The translations under genes and the position numbers were made by a program. From NCBI RefSeq assembly GCF_001421965.1, contig NZ_LMLP01000001.1:496001-560000 (forward strand): 64,000 bases of DNA. Reading direction: 5' to 3'. The notes beneath the pieces were generated by a model. The model ran no database searches. It saw nothing but the letters and a program-made list of their open reading frames with translations, and was not told the DNA's origin. The DNA is from Sphingomonas sp. Leaf67 (lineage in GTDB: Bacteria; Pseudomonadota; Alphaproteobacteria; Sphingomonadales; Sphingomonadaceae). Shown here piece by piece: positions 63,151-64,000 of this stretch; position 1 is the stretch's first letter; every line of letters begins with the position of its first letter.

Positions 63151-63187
63151 GGGGGGCGATGTAGGCGGAAGGCCGCGCCGTTCCAAT

Positions 63188-63235
63188 CCTCCCCGGCACG
63201 GGGAGGGGGACCAGCCGCAGGCTGGTGGAGGGGGA
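63188..63235. repeat. CCTCCCCG-type palindromic repeat
   Basis: CCTCCCCG-GCA-CGGGGAGG (63188-63206) and CCAGCC-GCA-GGCTGG (63211-63225) are consecutive perfect hairpins, followed by GGAGGGGGA. This is a repeat type seen frequently between genes in sphingomonads and other alphaproteobacteria. It lies between msrC and arfB. Confidence 0.75.
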
Positions 63236-63327
63236 TCGCCGCAAACGGACCCATCGGTGGATACGCCCTTCCACCACCACTACACGGCGCCCCCCCTCCT
63301 GCTGCTATCAGAAGAGGATGTGCGCAC

Positions 63328-63753
63328 TCAGTCCTCGCGCACCCGCCCCCGCCCGGCCTTGACCTGCGACCGGCCCTTCTTGGCATCGACCCGGCGCACC
63401 TGCGACGCCTTGGTCGGTTTGGTCGCGCGGCGCTTCTTCGGCACGATCGTCGCCTCGCGGATCAGGTCGAACAGCCGCTCGCGCACCTCGCGCCGGTTCA
63501 TCTCCTGCGATCGCGACCCATCGGCGCGCAGCGTCAGCACCCCTTCCTTGGTGAGTCGCGATCCTGCCAGCACCGCCAACCGGTTCTTGACCGCATCGGG
63601 CAGTCCCGGCGACGCACCCACGTCGAACCGCAACAGGACCGCGCTGTCGGTCGTGTTGACATGCTGTCCGCCCGGACCCGACGCGCGGGTAAAGCTTTCG
63701 ACCAGCTCGCCGCTATCGATCGAGATCGACCGGGTGATCGGGATGCGCGGCAC
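63328..63753 (-). CDS. arfB: alternative ribosome-rescue factor ArfB (peptidyl-tRNA hydrolase)
   Basis: A 141-residue protein that releases stalled ribosomes on non-stop mRNAs. The GGQ motif that triggers peptidyl-tRNA hydrolysis is in RASGPGGQHVNTTDSAVLL at about residues 23-41. The C-terminal basic tail (VPKKRRATKPTKASQVRRVD, then KKGRSQVKAGRGR) is the part that enters the empty mRNA channel, and it distinguishes ArfB from the release factors. The ATG at 63753 directly abuts the stop of the upstream pseudouridine synthase gene, so the two are cotranscribed. Confidence 0.94.
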   Translation of the reverse strand: MPRIPITRSISIDSGELVESFTRASGPGGQHVNTTDSAVLLRFDVGASPGLPDAVKNRLAVLAGSRLTKEGVLTLRADGSRSQEMNRREVRERLFDLIREATIVPKKRRATKPTKASQVRRVDAKKGRSQVKAGRGRVRED

Positions 63754-64000
63754 CTAGATTTCGTCGAACCCCGCCGCGACGAAGCTGTGCGGCCACGGCG
63801 CGGTCACGTCGATCGCAGGCTTGTTGTCGCGCGGCACCATCAGGCCGACGGCGTGGAGCAACATGCCGCTCCGCCCGCCCTGACCATAGACCGGATCGCC
63901 CGCCACCGGACAGCCCAGCCCCTCGGCCATGTGTACGCGGATCTGGTGAGTGCGGCCCGTTTCCGGGAACAATGCGACCAGCGCGCGGTCGCCGACCGTC
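63754..64000 (-). CDS. RluA-family pseudouridine synthase, C-terminal part
   Basis: Only the last 81 codons are in the window; the gene continues beyond the right edge. The sequence [20 protein letters not shown] is the conserved RluA/RsuA-type motif III with its substrate-binding Arg, followed by [13 protein letters not shown] and the [10 protein letters not shown] strand, characteristic of RluA-type 23S rRNA or tRNA pseudouridine synthases. Which RNA position it modifies cannot be told from this end. The next gene, arfB, also serves translation. Confidence 0.88.
   Translation of the reverse strand, partial: TVGDRALVALFPETGRTHQIRVHMAEGLGCPVAGDPVYGQGGRSGMLLHAVGLMVPRDNKPAIDVTAPWPHSFVAAGFDEI

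Overview
The window is high-GC, densely coded chromosomal DNA that reads as an alphaproteobacterium of the Sphingomonadales (Sphingomonas-like). The clues are the UPF0262 and DUF2336 genes, the recG-sdhE-mfd order, a Xanthomonas/Caulobacter-type TonB-dependent receptor of over 1100 residues, many ATGA-overlapped genes and CGTCATTCC-type intergenic palindromes. This assignment is from content only. No rRNA, tRNA, CRISPR array, transposase gene or prophage was seen.

Region 1 (1-7266, minus strand) is one tightly overlapped operon: MFS permease, cytosolic TIM-barrel isomerase, Gfo/Idh/MocA dehydrogenase, small cytochrome c, Tat-exported TIM barrel, exported DUF1080 (3-keto-disaccharide hydrolase) protein, Tat-exported gluconate-dehydrogenase subunit-3-like protein, second Tat-exported TIM barrel and the start of a GMC oxidoreductase. 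Together they look like a periplasmic 3-keto-glycoside oxidation and cleavage route coupled to import and cytoplasmic processing. Region 2 (7427-18178) is a TonB-receptor/halogenase locus: a JmjC-like cupin, four consecutive flavin-dependent tryptophan-halogenase homologues, one without the catalytic residues, and a divergent TonB-dependent receptor.

Region 3 (18253-27428) is housekeeping: dnaB, UPF0262, a GH25-like protein, cdd, dcd, comEC, gltX and gltA. Region 4 (27700-39004) is a complete chemotaxis operon: STAS, cheY, cheA, cheW, mcp, cheW, soluble mcp, cheR, cheB, and a last gene that looks like an unusual CheZ-type phosphatase with receptor-like hairpins. The first mcp is frameshifted by a perfect 70-bp tandem duplication.

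Region 5 (39087-46614) holds a haem oxygenase, a TetR regulator, a 141-bp MITE-like palindrome, a histidine kinase with a DUF2336 partner, a degenerate lipid-synthase-like membrane protein, anmK and tyrS. Region 6 (46675-64000) holds a DMT transporter, recG, sdhE, mfd, a DUF5946 gene, an OprP-like porin, pyruvate dehydrogenase E2 and E3 genes, a stress protein, a candidate small RNA, an M28 peptidase, an RcnB/glycine-zipper protein, msrC, arfB and the end of an RluA-family pseudouridine synthase gene. REP-like palindromes occupy several of its intergenic gaps.
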